Source: an uncultured Candidatus Actinomarina sp. (GTDB taxonomy: Bacteria > Actinomycetota > Acidimicrobiia > Actinomarinales > Actinomarinaceae). Taken from it: DNA of 47,077 nt. The DNA is taken from contig CACJUH010000008.1 of the NCBI GenBank assembly GCA_902596545.1, forward strand, positions 1 through 47,077, given 5' to 3'. A model generated the notes under the pieces. It was not told where the DNA came from and did no database searches. It was given only the letters and a program-made list of their open reading frames with translations. This document shows, one piece after another, positions 1 to 9,401 of this stretch. Made by a program: the position numbers and the translations under genes. The first letter of the stretch is position 1, and every line of letters starts with the position of its first letter.

Positions 1-873
1 TCAACATTTAAAGTTAAAAAGGGTTTAGCTGAAATGCTAAAGGGTGGCGTGATTATGGATGTAGTCAACGCCGAACAAGCAGTTATTGCAGAAAAATCTG
101 GAGCTGTTGCTGTAATGGCTTTAGAAAGAATACCAGCAGACATAAGAGCTGACGGTGGAGTAGCAAGAATGTCTTCTGTCGGTGTTATTCAAGAAGTAAT
201 GGACGCTGTATCGATACCTGTAATGGCAAAAGCTAGAATTGGTCATTTTGTCGAAGCTCAAATTTTAGAATCTATCGGAATCGACTTTATCGACGAATCA
301 GAAGTTTTAACCCCTGCTGATGATGTAAATCATATAAATAAAAACAATTTTAAATCTCCTTTTGTTTGTGGAGCTACTGGACTTGGTGAAGCATCAAGAA
401 GAATAGCAGAAGGCGCTGCAATGATACGTACCAAAGGTGAAGCAGGTACTGGAAATGTTATTGAAGCTGTTAAACATATGAGAACAATAACTAATGAGAT
501 TAATGAAGTACTAACATGCGATACAAATCAGTTAGTTGCTTTGAGTAAAAAATTTAGGGCACCATTGAATGTATTAGAAATGATTAAAGAGTTAGGAAAA
601 CTTCCTGTAGTTAATTTTGCAGCTGGTGGAATTGCTACACCAGCAGATGCCGCTTTAATGATGCAACTAGGATGTGATGGAGTATTTGTAGGTTCAGGTA
701 TATTTAAAAGTGGTGACCCCGCTGAAAGAGCTGAAGCTATAGTTGTTGCGACTACTAATTATAATGATCCAAAAGTTCTCGCAGATGTCTCAAAAGATTT
801 AGGCGAACCTATGGTTGGAATAAACATTGATACTCTGACAGAAGAAGAGAAATTAGCTAAAAGAGGTTGGTAA
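1..873 (+). CDS. pdxS: PdxS, pyridoxal 5'-phosphate synthase lyase subunit (5' end cut by window edge)
   Basis: PdxS condenses ribose 5-phosphate, glyceraldehyde 3-phosphate and ammonia from PdxT into pyridoxal 5'-phosphate. The frame is open from base 1 and the residues before the first in-window ATG (34) already match the family, so the true start lies upstream. The family blocks [26 protein letters not shown] and VMAKARIGH are present. The Schiff-base lysines fall at about 229-231 (MAKAR) and 433-435 ([10 protein letters not shown]). The C-terminal [16 protein letters not shown] and GVFVGSGIF blocks form the phosphate site. The next gene, pdxT, begins directly after the stop, as expected for the PdxST complex. 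Identification is secure; only the N-terminus is missing. Confidence 0.97.
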   Translation, partial: STFKVKKGLAEMLKGGVIMDVVNAEQAVIAEKSGAVAVMALERIPADIRADGGVARMSSVGVIQEVMDAVSIPVMAKARIGHFVEAQILESIGIDFIDESEVLTPADDVNHINKNNFKSPFVCGATGLGEASRRIAEGAAMIRTKGEAGTGNVIEAVKHMRTITNEINEVLTCDTNQLVALSKKFRAPLNVLEMIKELGKLPVVNFAAGGIATPADAALMMQLGCDGVFVGSGIFKSGDPAERAEAIVVATTNYNDPKVLADVSKDLGEPMVGINIDTLTEEEKLAKRGW

Positions 874-1455
874 TTGAAAGTAGGGATACTTTCTTTACAA
901 GGTAGTTTCTTTGATCATCAAAAAAGTTTAGATCTAATTTCTTTAGAGTCGTTACTAGTAAAAACACCTGAAGATTTAGATAAAGTAGATGGAATTATAC
1001 TTCCAGGTGGGGAATCTACAGCTATGTCGAAAATATCATCATATAATAATTTGTATAAAAAGTTAGATACAAAAATAAAACAAGGATTGCCAACTCTTAG
1101 TACTTGCGCAGGAACGATAATTCTTGCAAAATCAGTTATTGACGGAGATACTCATATCCCGAATATTGATATAGAAATTCAAAGAAATGCATATGGCAGA
1201 CAAAATGAATCATTTGAAGCAGATGTAAAATTTTTAAATAATAATGACATATATTGTTTTATACGTGCACCAAAAATTATAAGAACGTTAAATAATGATG
1301 TTAAAGTTATTGCTACACAGATTGACGATATTGTTGGTGTTTCACAAAACAATATAGTCTCACTTACATACCATCCAGAATTGACAAATGATAACTATTA
1401 TCTCGAATGGTTGCTTGCTTTTATGAAAGAAGGAAAATATGTCGGGTCATTCTAA
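874..1455 (+). CDS. pdxT: PdxT, glutaminase subunit of PLP synthase
   Basis: This class I amidotransferase hydrolyses glutamine and channels ammonia to PdxS. The 193-residue length is typical. The GGESTAMSK loop (about 45-53), the nucleophile Cys78 in STCAG, and His167/Glu169 in YHPEL complete the triad. The start is a TTG placed immediately after the pdxS stop, with no gap, which implies translational coupling. The 3' end overlaps yebC by 17 bp. Nothing suggests loss of activity. Confidence 0.95.
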   Translation: MKVGILSLQGSFFDHQKSLDLISLESLLVKTPEDLDKVDGIILPGGESTAMSKISSYNNLYKKLDTKIKQGLPTLSTCAGTIILAKSVIDGDTHIPNIDIEIQRNAYGRQNESFEADVKFLNNNDIYCFIRAPKIIRTLNNDVKVIATQIDDIVGVSQNNIVSLTYHPELTNDNYYLEWLLAFMKEGKYVGSF

Positions 1456-2182
1456 ATGGTCTACCATAAAGCGAAAAAAAGGAGCTAACGATGCTAAAAG
1501 AGGACAATTATTCGCAAAATTAGTTAAAGCTATAGAAATTGCTGCACGTAATGGAGGCACTGACCCAGCAAATAACGCATCGCTCTACCAAGCTATACAA
1601 AAAGCAAAATCTAATTCAGTACCTAATGAAAATATTGAACGAGCTTTAAAACGTGTTGATGGAAATTTAGAAACTGGAGAAATATTCGAATTATCATACG
1701 AAGGATACGCACCACATGGTGTTGCTCTATTAATTAGTTGTCTTACTGATAATAAGAATAGAACTTCATCTGATGTAAAAGCTACTCTTACTAAACATGG
1801 TGGCTCGATGGGTACACCGGGTAGTGTTAATTACTTATTTGAAAGAAAAGCTGTATTTCAATTTGATAAATATAACGATGAATTAATCGATTTAGCTTTA
1901 AACTCTGATTGTTTAGATATTCTAGAAAGTAATCAATCAGTAACATTTGAATTCCCACCATCTGATTTTAAGAATATGAATGAAAAATTTAATAACAATT
2001 CGTTTGTTCCATCAAATGCTGAAATTGCTCAGATTCCGAATGTCGGTGTAGTCATTGATATGGAAAAATTCAAGTCAGTATCAAAATTGATTAGTGCATT
2101 AGAAGACCTTGATGATGTCCAAGATGTTTATGCAAATTTTGACATTGAAGAAAAAGAGTTAGAAGCGTTACTTTCTGAATAA
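1439..2182 (+). CDS. yebC: YebC/PmpR family protein
   Basis: This 247-residue protein carries the unmistakable YebC N-terminus (MSGHSKWSTIKRKKGANDAKRG) and the middle block GYAPHGVALLI. The family has been described as DNA-binding regulators and more recently as factors that help ribosomes through difficult peptide sequences; which applies here cannot be read from sequence. The ATG overlaps the end of pdxT and has an AAGGAA ribosome site just upstream. In many bacteria yebC is followed by ruvC-ruvA-ruvB; here it is followed by an unrelated small nuclease. Confidence 0.95.
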   Translation: MSGHSKWSTIKRKKGANDAKRGQLFAKLVKAIEIAARNGGTDPANNASLYQAIQKAKSNSVPNENIERALKRVDGNLETGEIFELSYEGYAPHGVALLISCLTDNKNRTSSDVKATLTKHGGSMGTPGSVNYLFERKAVFQFDKYNDELIDLALNSDCLDILESNQSVTFEFPPSDFKNMNEKFNNNSFVPSNAEIAQIPNVGVVIDMEKFKSVSKLISALEDLDDVQDVYANFDIEEKELEALLSE

Positions 2183-2188
2183 AAAAAT

Positions 2189-2194
2189 TAAAAT
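2189..2194 (+). promoter_or_regulatory. Possible -10 box (TAAAAT) for a leaderless nuclease gene
   Basis: The 18-bp gap after yebC contains TAAAAT ending exactly 7 nt before the ATG at 2201. This is the same spacing seen at other starts in this window where a leaderless transcript is likely. In such AT-rich DNA the match could be chance, and there is no clear -35. Confidence 0.25.
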
Positions 2195-2200
2195 AAATAC

Positions 2201-2557
2201 ATGGTAAATAAGGCAAAAAAACAGGGAACTATGTACGAAACAAACATAGTTAATAGATTGAATAAAGAAATTAATTTTAAAGCTCAAAGGTTTGCTGAAG
2301 GGGGATCAAAAGATCTGGGAGATATACAATTATTTGTTAAAAATGAAGAATATTTTCTTGAAGCAAAATCTAGACAAAATTTAAATATTCATCAATCTTT
2401 AGAAAAAGCTATTGAAAAATCAGGGGATAAAAATACAGTACTTTTTTGGAAGAAATTAAAAAGAAAACAAGGGAACTCCAGACGCACAAATGACGGAATG
2501 CCAGAAGTTGTAACTATGTCTTATGATTTGTTTATTAAATTGCTAAATAGTAAATAA
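2201..2557 (+). CDS. Small PD-(D/E)XK nuclease, candidate Holliday-junction resolvase
   Basis: This 118-residue basic protein shows the pattern of the PD-(D/E)XK superfamily: Glu13 in a helix (GTMYETNIVNRL), Asp41 in GDIQLF, and Glu54-x-Lys56 in FLEAKSR. That spacing resembles archaeal Hjc and phage resolvases more than RuvC. Its location is telling: it occupies the slot between yebC and queA where ruvC, ruvA and ruvB normally sit. A role as a replacement junction resolvase is therefore a reasonable inference, but a general endonuclease role is possible. No close family member is recognised by name. The stop overlaps the queA start (TAATG). Confidence 0.6.
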   Translation: MVNKAKKQGTMYETNIVNRLNKEINFKAQRFAEGGSKDLGDIQLFVKNEEYFLEAKSRQNLNIHQSLEKAIEKSGDKNTVLFWKKLKRKQGNSRRTNDGMPEVVTMSYDLFIKLLNSK

Positions 2558-3546
2558 TGATTAAAAGTAGTTTACTAAACTACGAGTTACCAAATTCATC
2601 TATAAATCAAGAGCCATATGAAAATCCATTAGATTCAAAACTTTTAATTGCTAAAAATAGAGAAATAATATTATTTAAACAGTTCCCTGAATACGTTGAA
2701 TCTGATTCTCTATTTATATTCAATAAATCTACTGTACGTAAGGTAAGAATTTTGACAGAGAAAAATACTGGAGGATCTTTAGAAATATTTATAACTAAAA
2801 AATTGAATGATTTTGAAGCAATATGTCTATTAAAATCTTCCGATAAAAAAAGTAAAAATAAAAAATATCAAACAAATTTATTTAATTTTCAAATACAAGA
2901 AGTTTTAGATGAAGCATTTAGATGTATTTTTGATACGAAAATTGATGACATTATAAATAAACATGGAATACTTCCGTTGCCACCATACATTAAAGATAAT
3001 CCCAATAAAAGAAAATTCTATAACAATCAATTCTCAGATAGCGGGTTTTCGATTGCTGCACCAACAGCTGGTTTACATTTCACTAATGAATTAATTGAAG
3101 AATTTAAGAACAAAAATATTGAAACTGCATTTATTAATTTAGATGTAAATCTTAATACGTTCAAACCTGTTAAATCAAAAAATTTAAATGATCATAATAT
3201 TCATAAGGAGTTTTATTCAATAGATAAGACTGAATATAACAAAATAATTACTTATAAAGAATCCAATAAAAATATTTATTGCGTAGGAACTACAACTCTT
3301 AGAGCAATTGAAACAGCATACAATACAGAAAATCTAGTTGGTAATACAGATCTTTTTATTTTGCCTGGTACAAAAATTAATTTACCTACACATTTAATTA
3401 CGAATTTTCACGCTCCAATGAGTTCACTTCTTTCAATTGTTCAAAATGTATATGGAGATAACTGGAAAGAATTGTATAAATATGCAATTGATCAAGGTTT
3501 AAAATTTTTAAGCTTCGGTGATGCTGTATTATTTAAATATAAATGA
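2557..3546 (+). CDS. queA: QueA, S-adenosylmethionine:tRNA ribosyltransferase-isomerase
   Basis: QueA transfers the ribosyl moiety of S-adenosylmethionine to preQ1 in tRNA, making epoxyqueuosine. The 329 residues include the family blocks SIAAPTAGLHFT, GTTTLRAIETA, TDLFILPG and LITNFHAPMSSLLSIV. It overlaps the upstream nuclease gene by one base and the downstream tgt by four (ATGA), so the two queuosine enzymes are cotranscribed and probably coupled. The order queA-tgt-yajC-secD-secF is a widely conserved bacterial neighbourhood. Confidence 0.95.
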   Translation: MIKSSLLNYELPNSSINQEPYENPLDSKLLIAKNREIILFKQFPEYVESDSLFIFNKSTVRKVRILTEKNTGGSLEIFITKKLNDFEAICLLKSSDKKSKNKKYQTNLFNFQIQEVLDEAFRCIFDTKIDDIINKHGILPLPPYIKDNPNKRKFYNNQFSDSGFSIAAPTAGLHFTNELIEEFKNKNIETAFINLDVNLNTFKPVKSKNLNDHNIHKEFYSIDKTEYNKIITYKESNKNIYCVGTTTLRAIETAYNTENLVGNTDLFILPGTKINLPTHLITNFHAPMSSLLSIVQNVYGDNWKELYKYAIDQGLKFLSFGDAVLFKYK

Positions 3547-4628
3547 ATAACATCAATTTAGAATTACTTGCAGTAGATGGTAAAGCAAGAGTAAATAAAG
3601 TAAAAATAAACAAACATGAATTTAATACTCCAATTTTTATGCCTGTTGCTACAAGAGGTTCAATTAAATCAGTTAACTTAGAACTACTTTCAGATACAAA
3701 AATTATCCTAGGAAATACATATCATCTTTATTTAAGACCTGGTTTAGACATCATCAAGGATTTTGGAGGATTGCATGAATATATTAATTGGGATCAATTA
3801 ATTTTAACTGATTCAGGAGGATTTCAAGGTTGGTCCATTCCAAACTCTCAAACAGATGATGGTATTTTATTTAAGAACATATATGATGGAACAAAATTTT
3901 TAATGACTCCTGAATTATCAATTCATATACAAGAAACATTAAATAGTAATATTGCAATGATACTTGATCAATTAATAGATATTAATGCTTCAAAAGATAT
4001 GCAAAAACAAGCAATAATCAATACAAATATTTGGGCAAAAAAAGCACGAGAAATTCACAACAATAAAAATCAATCGTTATTTGGAATCATTCAAGGTGGT
4101 AAATATAAAGACTTAAGAGAAATTTCTACAAAAAATATGTTGGAGAATGACTTTAATGGTTATGCAATAGGTGGACTTGCTATTGGTGAAACTGAAAAAG
4201 AGAGGAATGAGATTGTATCATTTACTACAGATTTATTACCTGTTGATAAATTACGATACGTTATGGGTGTTGGAGATATAAAAAGCCTAATTAATTTGAT
4301 TGAGTTAGGTGTTGACATGTTTGATTGTGTTTGGCCGGCAAGAATTGCACGCCATGGAAAAATTATAAATAGAGCAAAATATTTTAATCTAAAGAACAGT
4401 AAATACAAAAATATTAAAGACCCGTTAGTTGAAGATTGTAATTGCAATACGTGTTTAAATTTTTCAACATCTTACATGAGACACTTGTTAATTAATGAAC
4501 CGACTTCATCATGGCAATTTCTTACAATTCACAATATATATCAGACACAAAATATCATTAACGAAGTAAGAGAAAGTATATTAAACTCAGATTTTGATAA
4601 TTATAAGGAAAAACTTTTAAATGAATGA
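3543..4628 (+). CDS. tgt: Tgt, queuine/preQ1 tRNA-guanine transglycosylase
   Basis: Tgt exchanges guanine-34 of GUN-anticodon tRNAs for preQ1. The TIM-barrel family blocks are present: DSGGFQ, GIIQGG, GYAIGGLAIGE and DMFDCVWPARIARHG with the nucleophilic Asp. The zinc site is CNCNTC with a later His in LTIHN. Several positions around the base pocket differ from the usual sequence: DSGGFQGWS instead of the usual VFS ending, PAR instead of PTR, and LDQL where FDEC is common. The enzyme is probably active but diverged. Length (361) is normal. Confidence 0.94.
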   Translation: MNNINLELLAVDGKARVNKVKINKHEFNTPIFMPVATRGSIKSVNLELLSDTKIILGNTYHLYLRPGLDIIKDFGGLHEYINWDQLILTDSGGFQGWSIPNSQTDDGILFKNIYDGTKFLMTPELSIHIQETLNSNIAMILDQLIDINASKDMQKQAIINTNIWAKKAREIHNNKNQSLFGIIQGGKYKDLREISTKNMLENDFNGYAIGGLAIGETEKERNEIVSFTTDLLPVDKLRYVMGVGDIKSLINLIELGVDMFDCVWPARIARHGKIINRAKYFNLKNSKYKNIKDPLVEDCNCNTCLNFSTSYMRHLLINEPTSSWQFLTIHNIYQTQNIINEVRESILNSDFDNYKEKLLNE

Positions 4629-4869
4629 AATCATAACTTTATTACCTTTAATTACTGTATTTATTATCTTTTACGTTATTTTGTATATTCCTCAAAGAAG
4701 GAGACAAAAAAAACATAAAGAATATGTAGAGAATTTAAAAATTGGTGACAATGTAATAACTGATTCTGGTATTTTTGGACGTGTTGTAAATATAAAAGAA
4801 GAAAAAGTTACTTTAGTTGTCAAAAAAGGAGAGATTGAGATATTAAAGTCGAACATATCTTATAAATAA
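4621..4869 (+). CDS. yajC: YajC, Sec translocase accessory subunit
   Basis: This 82-residue membrane protein has one N-terminal transmembrane helix (about residues 4-24, ending LYIPQRRRQKK) and then a small cytoplasmic domain with the family pattern IGDNVITDSGIFGRVVNIKEE. YajC associates with SecD and SecF, whose genes follow directly. An AAGGA lies about 10 nt upstream of the ATG, and the start overlaps tgt by 8 bp. Confidence 0.93.
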   Translation: MNEIITLLPLITVFIIFYVILYIPQRRRQKKHKEYVENLKIGDNVITDSGIFGRVVNIKEEKVTLVVKKGEIEILKSNISYK

Positions 4870-4870
4870 C

Positions 4871-6316
4871 ATGAAATCTTTTTTGAAACTTATATTTTTA
4901 CCCCTACTTTCCGTTGGATTATTTATTTTTGTATATATAAATAATATTCAACCAAAACTTGGATTAGATTTACAAGGAGGTGTATCAGTAATTCTAACTG
5001 CTGAAGAGGGAACAGATCCTGAATTGATTGAACAAGCAGTTGAAATTATGAGAACAAGAATTTCAGCTTTTGGTGAAGTACAAGAACCTGAGATTTCAAT
5101 TAGTGGAGAAAATTCAGTTTTAGTTCAATTGCCAGGTCTCACAGACCAGGAAAAAGCAATTGAAGCTGTTGGAACTACTGGACTACTCACATTTAGACCT
5201 GTTCTCAACTCCTCATTGAATTTAGGATATTCTCCAGCTTTAACAATAACTCCAAATGAGGATGATCCTGATAATCCAACTGTTACTGCACCAGCTGGTG
5301 TTGATCAATTAACTGGTTTAACTTTAGACGACAATCCCGACACAGATTCATATTTACTTTCACTGTCTGATGGATTTCCAATAATCTATCATTTAGGTCC
5401 TGCTGAATTGACAGGTAATGATATAGATGACGCCTTAGCAGTTTATCCTCAAAATGAATGGATAGTTCAACTAGTTTTAAAAGACACTTCGGAGCAAAAA
5501 TTTACTGATTTAACCAAAAAATTGGCAAAGTTAATGGGAGAACAAAGACGCTTAGCTATTGTTTTGGATGGTCAAGTTATTTCTGCACCTGGTATAGCAA
5601 TGGATGTTAACCCAGAAATAGGTATAACAGGTGGAACTGCTGCAATATCAATGGGCAATTCTGATCAAGGTGAATCTGCAAATAATTTAGCGGTTATTTT
5701 AAGATACGGAGCTTTACCTGTAGCTTTTGAAAGATCTTCAATTCAGAAAGTTTCTGCGACTTTAGGTGAGAATACATTATCACTTGGATTACAGGCAGGA
5801 TTTGTAGGTCTTATTATTGTTAGTCTATTTTTATTGTTTTATTACAGACTATCTGGAATTATTGCAATACTTGGACTAGGTTCCTTTGGTGCTCTTTTTT
5901 ATTCTGTTATTGCATTATTAGGTGAGTATCAAGGATATACGTTAACTTTAGCTGGTATAGCTGGTGTAATAGTTTCTATAGGATTAACAGCAGATTCTTA
6001 TATCGTTATTTTTGAAAAACTAAAAGACGAGCTTAAAGTAGGTAGATCATTTAACTTTGCAGCTGAAAAAGCAGTTACTGAAGCATGGAATACTATATTA
6101 GTAGCTGACTTTGTATCAATTATTGCATCAGTTATTTTATATATACTCGCAATCGGACCTATTAGAGGATTCGCCTTAACTTTAGGACTTGCAACAGTAT
6201 TTGATCTCTTTTATACAAGAATGTTCATAAGAAACGCTGTTCCACTATTTGGAAATATAACTGATAACCCTCGTAGTTATTTTCCTTTAACAAAGAAAGA
6301 TATTGAAAATGTTTAA
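4871..6316 (+). CDS. secD: SecD, protein-export membrane protein
   Basis: SecD with SecF uses the proton gradient to complete protein translocation through SecYEG. The protein has an N-terminal membrane helix, the GLDLQGGVSV signature (about residues 31-40), a large extracytoplasmic domain, and five C-terminal helices with a GIAGVIVSIGLTADSYIV block whose Asp is conserved for proton flow. At 481 residues it is short compared with E. coli SecD but usual for Actinobacteria. It overlaps secF by 14 bp. Confidence 0.96.
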   Translation: MKSFLKLIFLPLLSVGLFIFVYINNIQPKLGLDLQGGVSVILTAEEGTDPELIEQAVEIMRTRISAFGEVQEPEISISGENSVLVQLPGLTDQEKAIEAVGTTGLLTFRPVLNSSLNLGYSPALTITPNEDDPDNPTVTAPAGVDQLTGLTLDDNPDTDSYLLSLSDGFPIIYHLGPAELTGNDIDDALAVYPQNEWIVQLVLKDTSEQKFTDLTKKLAKLMGEQRRLAIVLDGQVISAPGIAMDVNPEIGITGGTAAISMGNSDQGESANNLAVILRYGALPVAFERSSIQKVSATLGENTLSLGLQAGFVGLIIVSLFLLFYYRLSGIIAILGLGSFGALFYSVIALLGEYQGYTLTLAGIAGVIVSIGLTADSYIVIFEKLKDELKVGRSFNFAAEKAVTEAWNTILVADFVSIIASVILYILAIGPIRGFALTLGLATVFDLFYTRMFIRNAVPLFGNITDNPRSYFPLTKKDIENV

Positions 6317-7214
6317 GAGATTGTTTCTAGGTAATACAAATATTGATTTTCATAATATTGGCAGTCGATTTTATAAAATATTTATTATTGAATTTATATT
6401 TTTTTCTGCTGTTTTGATTGGATCCATATTTGGTTTCTTAAATTTAAATCTTTCAGTTGATTTTACTGGTGGGACAACATATCAACTCGATACTGAATAT
6501 ACAGATAATGATATAGATGATGTATTAAACAATACAATCCTCCCAGTATCTAGATATCAAACATTCGACAATTCAAATACAATCATATTTAGAGCAGTTG
6601 AGTCTACGCAGGAGCGTGAAACTGAGTTATTAAATTATTTATCAAACAAATTCAGTGTAGAAAAAAATGAAATAGAGTTTCAAAGAGTCGGTCCTACTTT
6701 TGGTGAGGAAATAACAAACAAAGGGATTAGAGCACTTGTTATATTTTTATCCATAATTGCACTTCTTATATCATTCAGATATGAATATAGATTTTCATTC
6801 ATCGCATTAACGGCATTAATGCATGATCTTTTATTAACCTTTTCTGTCTATGTAATTTTAGGACTCGAGATAACGCCATCTACAATAATTGCTCTATTAA
6901 CAATATTGGGTTATTCCTTATATGACACGGTTATTTTATTTGATAAATTAAAAGATTCTCAAAAATCATTTAAGAGAGATACGCTTACGAGTGAAATACT
7001 TAACAAAACATTTAATGAAGTGTTAATGAGAAGTATTAATACTTCTTTTACATCAGCTATTCCGATTATTTCAATAATTCTTATTGGTAATTATTTAGGT
7101 ATTGAAGGAAACCTATCTGATTTTGCTATTCCTTTATTAATTGGGATATTATCTGGTACATACAGTTCTATATTTGTTACTGTACCATTTTTGTCAAAGA
7201 TAATTAAAACTTAA
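6303..7214 (+). CDS. secF: SecF, protein-export membrane protein
   Basis: The 303-residue protein has the SecF signature VDFTGGTTYQL after the first membrane helix. Further blocks are LTALMHDLLLTFSVYVILGLEITPSTIIALLTILGYSLYDTVILFDKLKD (split here only for description), with the conserved Asp-Thr-Val motif, and RSINTSFTSAIP. It partners SecD encoded just upstream. A 21-bp gap, large for this region, separates it from rel. Confidence 0.95.
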   Translation: MKMFKRLFLGNTNIDFHNIGSRFYKIFIIEFIFFSAVLIGSIFGFLNLNLSVDFTGGTTYQLDTEYTDNDIDDVLNNTILPVSRYQTFDNSNTIIFRAVESTQERETELLNYLSNKFSVEKNEIEFQRVGPTFGEEITNKGIRALVIFLSIIALLISFRYEYRFSFIALTALMHDLLLTFSVYVILGLEITPSTIIALLTILGYSLYDTVILFDKLKDSQKSFKRDTLTSEILNKTFNEVLMRSINTSFTSAIPIISIILIGNYLGIEGNLSDFAIPLLIGILSGTYSSIFVTVPFLSKIIKT

Positions 7215-7223
7215 GAAATTTAG

Positions 7224-7229
7224 TACCAT
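7224..7229 (+). promoter_or_regulatory. Possible -10 box (TACCAT) for rel
   Basis: In the 21-bp gap before rel, TACCAT fits the TAnnnT pattern and ends exactly 7 nt before the ATG at 7236. A leaderless start for the stringent-response gene is possible. The motif is short and has no clear -35. Confidence 0.25.
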
Positions 7230-7235
7230 TAATAT

Positions 7236-9401
7236 ATGTCGACTAAAAGTCCTGTGAAAACAGCTGATGAACTATTTAATAGTATTTTAGAAAACTATCC
7301 AAAATCTTCTCATAAGCTTTTAAATGATGCATATAAGTTTGCAGCTAATGGACATAAAAACCAAAAAAGAAAATCAGGTGAAGACTACATTACTCATCCA
7401 CTACAAGTTGCTCTATATCTCGCTGAATTGAATCTTGATAAAGAAACAATCATAGCTGCATTTTTACACGATTTGATAGAAGATACTGATGTAACTTATT
7501 CTGATATAAAAAAAGATTTTGGTAAAGAAGTTGCTGATATCGTTGATGGTGTAACGAAATTAGATAAAATAAATTACAACTCAAAGGAAGAAGCTAAAGC
7601 AGATGCAATAAGAAAAATGGTTATTGCTATGTCAAAAGATATTAGAGTGTTAATTCTCAAATTAGCTGACAGACTTCATAATATAGAAACAATACAATAT
7701 CATACTGATTGGAAACAAGAGAAAATAGCTAATGAAACACTTTACGTGTACGCACCATTGGCACATAGATTAGGTTTGCAATCAATTAAACATAAATTAG
7801 AAGATACTTCCTTCAAGATCCTTTTTGATAAACAAAATAATGAAATTCAAGAACAGATAACTCAAACAAGGCCAGATAGAGAAAATCAACTTGAAGAATC
7901 TTTAAATATAATTAAGTCATTGTTATCAGATAACTCAATTTCTGCAGAAGCATACGGCAGACCAAAACATAATTATTCAATATACAAAAAAATAGTTAAT
8001 AATGGATTAACGTTTAATGAAATTAATGATTTAGTTGGAATAAGAATAATTACTGATGATGTTAAAAATTGTTATACGATACTTGGATTAATTCATGCAA
8101 ATTTTCAACCTGTTCTAGGACGATTTAAAGATTTTATTTCAATGCCTAAATTTAATTTGTATCAAAGCCTTCATACAACAGTTATTACCTCTGATGGTAA
8201 TAAAATGGAAATTCAAATTAGAACTCATGATATGCATTACAGAGCAGAATTTGGAGTGGCTGCACATTGGAAATACAAGGAAAAACCTTCTAACGATCTT
8301 ACTAGATGGACTAATGAGCTTACAGAGATGTCGTCAGAATATCCTGATCCTAATGAATTTTTACAGCATATGAAGTTAGATTTGTATGAAAATGAAGTAT
8401 TTTGTCTTACACCTGAAGGCGATGTCTTATCTTTGCCACAAGGTTCCACACCAGTTGATTTTGCCTTTGCCATTCATACACAGGTAGGTGAGAAACTGAT
8501 TGGTGCGAAAGTAAATGGAAAATTAGTAAATTTAAGTAATGAACTAAAATCTGGGGATACAGTAGAAATACTTACAAGCAAAGATAAGAACAAAGGACCT
8601 AGTAGAGATTGGTTAAATATAGTAAAAACTACAAGAGCAAGATCCAAAATAAAACAATGGTATCAAAAGCAACTTAAAAATGAAGACATCCAAAAAGGAA
8701 AAACAGTATTAAATACCTGGTTAGACGAGAATAATGATGTTTTGGAAGTAAGTTCAAAAGACCAAATATTAAATGAATTGTTATTAGAAATGAAGCTTCC
8801 TAATATCGAAACTTTGTATCAAAGTCTTGGAAATGGAAATACAGGTATAAATATTGTTGGTAACAAGATACGGAAAATAGTATTTCCAAATGAAATATCT
8901 GTTGATGACGATTTATATTCGCCTGAAATTAAGAGTGATAGTAAATCGGATTTAATTATTGTTGAAGGATATGATGACATACAAGTCAGAATGGCAAAAT
9001 GCTGCGTACCCGTACCTGGTGACGATATTTTAGGATTTATAACTATATCAAATGGTATTGCAATTCATCGTTCTGATTGTTTAAATATAAAAATTGATCC
9101 AAATAAAGGGGAAAGAATTTTAGATGTAAGTTGGGGATTTGAACCTAATACTGGAACTATTGTTTGGCTTGAAATAGAAGCTATTGACAGACCTTATTTA
9201 CTTAGAGATGCGACTATTGCAATTTCTGATAATGGAGGAAATATATTGGTAGCAAAATCTGTTACAAGTAGTAAAAGAATTGTAAGTTTGATATTTCAGA
9301 TTGAAGTTAGTGATGTTACTCAATTAGATGCAATATTAAATGATGCTAAAGATATTGAGAATGTTTTTGAAGCAACAAGAATCTATCCAGGAAGAAAATG
9401 A
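7236..9401 (+). CDS. rel: Rel, bifunctional (p)ppGpp synthetase/hydrolase
   Basis: Rel makes and degrades the starvation alarmone (p)ppGpp. Domains in order: HD hydrolase (His54, His78-Asp79 and ED following, FLHDLIEDTD), synthetase (GRPKHNYSIYKK, DLVGIRIIT, YQSLHTT, QIRTHDMHYRAEFGVAAHWKYK), TGS (FCLTPEGDVLSLPQGSTPVDFAFA), a conserved Cys/His region, and a C-terminal ACT domain. The RFKD motif in the synthetase domain is the form typical of bifunctional enzymes rather than monofunctional RelA, and the hydrolase residues are intact. At 721 residues it is full length. The context secF-rel-MBL-hisS-aspS matches other Actinobacteria. Confidence 0.96.
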   Translation: MSTKSPVKTADELFNSILENYPKSSHKLLNDAYKFAANGHKNQKRKSGEDYITHPLQVALYLAELNLDKETIIAAFLHDLIEDTDVTYSDIKKDFGKEVADIVDGVTKLDKINYNSKEEAKADAIRKMVIAMSKDIRVLILKLADRLHNIETIQYHTDWKQEKIANETLYVYAPLAHRLGLQSIKHKLEDTSFKILFDKQNNEIQEQITQTRPDRENQLEESLNIIKSLLSDNSISAEAYGRPKHNYSIYKKIVNNGLTFNEINDLVGIRIITDDVKNCYTILGLIHANFQPVLGRFKDFISMPKFNLYQSLHTTVITSDGNKMEIQIRTHDMHYRAEFGVAAHWKYKEKPSNDLTRWTNELTEMSSEYPDPNEFLQHMKLDLYENEVFCLTPEGDVLSLPQGSTPVDFAFAIHTQVGEKLIGAKVNGKLVNLSNELKSGDTVEILTSKDKNKGPSRDWLNIVKTTRARSKIKQWYQKQLKNEDIQKGKTVLNTWLDENNDVLEVSSKDQILNELLLEMKLPNIETLYQSLGNGNTGINIVGNKIRKIVFPNEISVDDDLYSPEIKSDSKSDLIIVEGYDDIQVRMAKCCVPVPGDDILGFITISNGIAIHRSDCLNIKIDPNKGERILDVSWGFEPNTGTIVWLEIEAIDRPYLLRDATIAISDNGGNILVAKSVTSSKRIVSLIFQIEVSDVTQLDAILNDAKDIENVFEATRIYPGRK

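Noticed and set aside
4160-4447. Antisense open frame inside tgt, and similar shadows in rel, alaS and priA
   Set aside because: They lack family motifs and sit opposite clearly conserved coding sequence.
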